A stretch of DNA of 64,000 nucleotides. Origin: Cellvibrio zantedeschiae. GTDB taxonomy: Bacteria; Pseudomonadota; Gammaproteobacteria; Pseudomonadales; Cellvibrionaceae. Position numbers and translations under genes: made by a program. The notes under the pieces are model-generated. The model made no database searches, had not been told where the DNA came from, and saw nothing but the letters and a program-made list of their open reading frames with translations. Of the stretch, positions 62,538-64,000 are shown in pieces. The stretch is from the NCBI RefSeq assembly GCF_014652535.1, contig NZ_BMYZ01000001.1:186001-250000 (forward strand), in the 5' to 3' direction. The first letter of the stretch is position 1, and each line of letters begins with the position of its first letter.

Positions 62538-62587
62538 TTGACAACGTTGTCCTGTAGGCATAATGTTGGCTCAACGACAACGTTGTC
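62538..62587 (+). promoter_or_regulatory. Sigma-70 promoter with twin LacI-type operators
   Basis: TTGACA at 62538-62543 and TAATGT at 62561-62566 are separated by 17 bp. The 12-bp perfect palindrome GACAACGTTGTC occurs at 62540-62551 over the -35 and again at 62576-62587 downstream of the expected start point, 36 bp apart. A third half-site (TTGTTGTC) lies directly after. This is the classical layout for LacI-family repression. Confidence 0.75.
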
Positions 62588-62632
62588 AGGTTGTTGTCAA
62601 AAAAATGAAAGTTAAAAATTAAGGGGAAAGTC

Positions 62633-64000
62633 ATGTATAACAAGCTTAGCGATGCAATTAAGGCCGCGAACTATTCGTTTGCTTTACGTAAAACCGTAGC
62701 CGTGGCAGGTACAGCTGCAACTTTGGCCTTGATGGGTATGACCTCTCAAGTGCACGCACAAGCTGCTGCCGAGGCGGAAGAAATTACTGTTACCGGTATC
62801 CGTGGTGCGTTGAAAAATGCAGTGGATATCAAGCGTAACGCTACCGCTATCGTTGATGCGGTATCAGCTGAAGATGTGGGTAAATTACCTGACTCAGACG
62901 TGGGTCAATCTTTGGGCCGTATTCCAGGTATCACTGTTGCCCGTTCATTCGGCCAAGGTGCATCTGTTTCTATTCGTGGTGCTGCACCACAAATGACCTT
63001 GGTTCAATTGAACGGTCATTCAGTAGCTTCAACTGGCTGGTTCGACCAGGTTCCAGTTGACCGTAGCTTCAACTACTCAATGTTGCCTTCAGAATTGATT
63101 GGCGGCATGGAAGTTTACAAATCATCTCAAGCTGACCTCGCTGAAGGTGGCATCGGCGGTACTGTAAACGTTAAAACCCGCAAGCCATTGGACCTAGATT
63201 CAGGTGAAGCTTTCGTTGGCGTTAAAGCCGGTACTGGCACCATCGCTGATGACATCACTCCAGAATTATCTGGTTTGTACAGCTGGAAAAACGAGGGTGA
63301 AACCTTTGGTATTTTGGTTGCCGGTGCAACCGTTGAAGGCGACTACATTCGTCGCGGTGATGAGACTGACGTAGGTTGGTCAAGCGCTGTTGTTCCAAGT
63401 ACTTTCATTCAAGAGCGTGAGCGCACTGCATTGAATGTTACTGCTCAATTTAAACCGACTGAAAATTTGGAATTTGGTGCCCAAATTCTGACGATGAAGT
63501 TAGTGGGCGACAACACCAACAACGGTTTGTATTTGTTTGCCGGAGCGACTCCGTGGGGTCTGTCTAACGGTGCGGTTTGTGGTCACACCAACTCAAACGG
63601 CGTGTGCGACAAATACACTGTACCTAGCAAAATCGCGACTGGCGGTTGGGGTTCAGACACTTCATTGTTCGGTCAAACCTGGGGCCGTAAAGCTGAGATG
63701 ACCTCAGACAGTTACGACTTCAACGCTGCTTATACCGGCGACGGTTTCAAAGCTACCGCAAGCATCGGTAAAACCGAATCTGACGGTGGTAGTGCGTTAA
63801 CCTTGAACTACAGCTATTTCAACGGTGTTGCTGGTTTCAACATGCCACACTTCACCGGTACTGTTGATGCGACCGGTAAGCAAATCAAAATTACTCCGAC
63901 AAGTGATTTGAACCAATCTTTGAACAATTACGCCAAGAGCTTGAATCCAGAAGGTTGGGCAGTTCAAAGAGGCCCAGTAAGCGATGAAGAGTCTTACGGT
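62633..64000 (+). CDS. TonB-dependent receptor, C-terminus cut by window edge
   Basis: The open frame starts at ATG 62633 (AAGGGGAAAG upstream) and runs 456 codons to the window end. It has a signal peptide (KTVAVAGTAATLALMGMTSQ, cleavage near AQA) and a TonB box-like EEITVTGIRG, followed by a plug domain. The plug has DVGKLPDSDVGQSLGRIPGI, VSIRGAAPQMTLVQLNG and GGIGGTVNVKTRKPLDL. The barrel then begins. The GKLPDSDV...LGRIPG plug pattern is typical of the large family of receptors for plant oligosaccharides in Xanthomonas, Caulobacter and Cellvibrio relatives. The cargo is unknown; the twin LacI-type operators favour a sugar. Confidence 0.93.
   Translation, partial: MYNKLSDAIKAANYSFALRKTVAVAGTAATLALMGMTSQVHAQAAAEAEEITVTGIRGALKNAVDIKRNATAIVDAVSAEDVGKLPDSDVGQSLGRIPGITVARSFGQGASVSIRGAAPQMTLVQLNGHSVASTGWFDQVPVDRSFNYSMLPSELIGGMEVYKSSQADLAEGGIGGTVNVKTRKPLDLDSGEAFVGVKAGTGTIADDITPELSGLYSWKNEGETFGILVAGATVEGDYIRRGDETDVGWSSAVVPSTFIQERERTALNVTAQFKPTENLEFGAQILTMKLVGDNTNNGLYLFAGATPWGLSNGAVCGHTNSNGVCDKYTVPSKIATGGWGSDTSLFGQTWGRKAEMTSDSYDFNAAYTGDGFKATASIGKTESDGGSALTLNYSYFNGVAGFNMPHFTGTVDATGKQIKITPTSDLNQSLNNYAKSLNPEGWAVQRGPVSDEESYG

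Noticed and set aside
1-64000. CRISPR arrays, tRNA or rRNA genes, insertion sequences, prophage
   Set aside because: No regularly spaced repeats, no recognisable RNA gene sequence, and no transposase or phage gene were seen.

Overview
The window looks like a chromosomal segment of a plant-polysaccharide-degrading gammaproteobacterium, most likely Cellvibrio or a close relative in Cellvibrionaceae. The pointers are moderate GC, a probable cellobionic acid phosphorylase next to gluconokinase, an exported GH2 beta-glucuronidase-like enzyme, a TonB-dependent receptor of the oligosaccharide-uptake type, and gammaproteobacterial housekeeping genes (ppc, rpsT, purEK, rdgC, feoAB). The species assignment is inference. 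I found no tRNA, rRNA, CRISPR array, transposase or phage gene.

Layout. 1-4.1 kb: TPR lipoprotein (cut by the window edge), DUF3857/transglutaminase-like protein, Gfo/Idh/MocA oxidoreductase, small lipoprotein. 4.2-9.8 kb: a cellobionate catabolic locus (gluconokinase, LacI-type regulator with a palindromic operator in the divergent promoter, GPH symporter, GH94 phosphorylase). 9.9-17.2 kb: a MaoP/DUF413-like protein with a histone-H1-like Lys/Ala/Pro tail, rpsT, nitronate monooxygenase and GST with a divergent LysR gene, OsmC protein, AI-2E-family permease, DEDDh exonuclease. 17.6-20.2 kb: ppc, preceded by an inverted pair of DnaA-box-like 9-mers. 20.5-34.3 kb: a chemosensory locus with four MCPs, CheY, a STAS protein, CheA, CheW, CheR, CheD, CheB and a receiver-EAL protein, so output to c-di-GMP is likely. 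34.6-39.6 kb: GH2 enzyme, polysaccharide-deacetylase-like protein, small membrane proteins, two VOC proteins, Yip1-like protein. 39.7-43.2 kb: nitrate ABC transporter nrtABD with nitrogen-control-like promoter elements. 43.9-47.0 kb: transglutaminase-like/TPR lipoprotein, then a membrane-anchored PstS-like/OmpA fusion behind two PhoB boxes. 47-58.9 kb: housekeeping and accessory genes (purEK, GST, LysR/SDR pair, apbE, rdgC, FKBP, AI-2E permease) interspersed with dispersed repeats. 58.9-61.3 kb: feoA-feoB plus a 54-residue FeoB-associated Cys-rich protein. 61.5-64 kb: DUF3014 protein and a TonB-dependent receptor (cut by the edge) with twin LacI-type operators.

The most unusual signals are: (1) a dispersed structured element present twice in opposite orientation (47.1-47.4 and 55.8-56.0 kb), whose hairpin stems differ by compensatory base changes; (2) the Pho-box-controlled PstS-like/OmpA fusion; (3) the MaoP-like domain joined to a histone-H1-like tail; (4) the cellobionate locus, in which the phosphorylase carries Arg609 and Lys613, the positions I recall as critical in the Saccharophagus degradans enzyme. 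Family names come from reading the translations; no database search was run.
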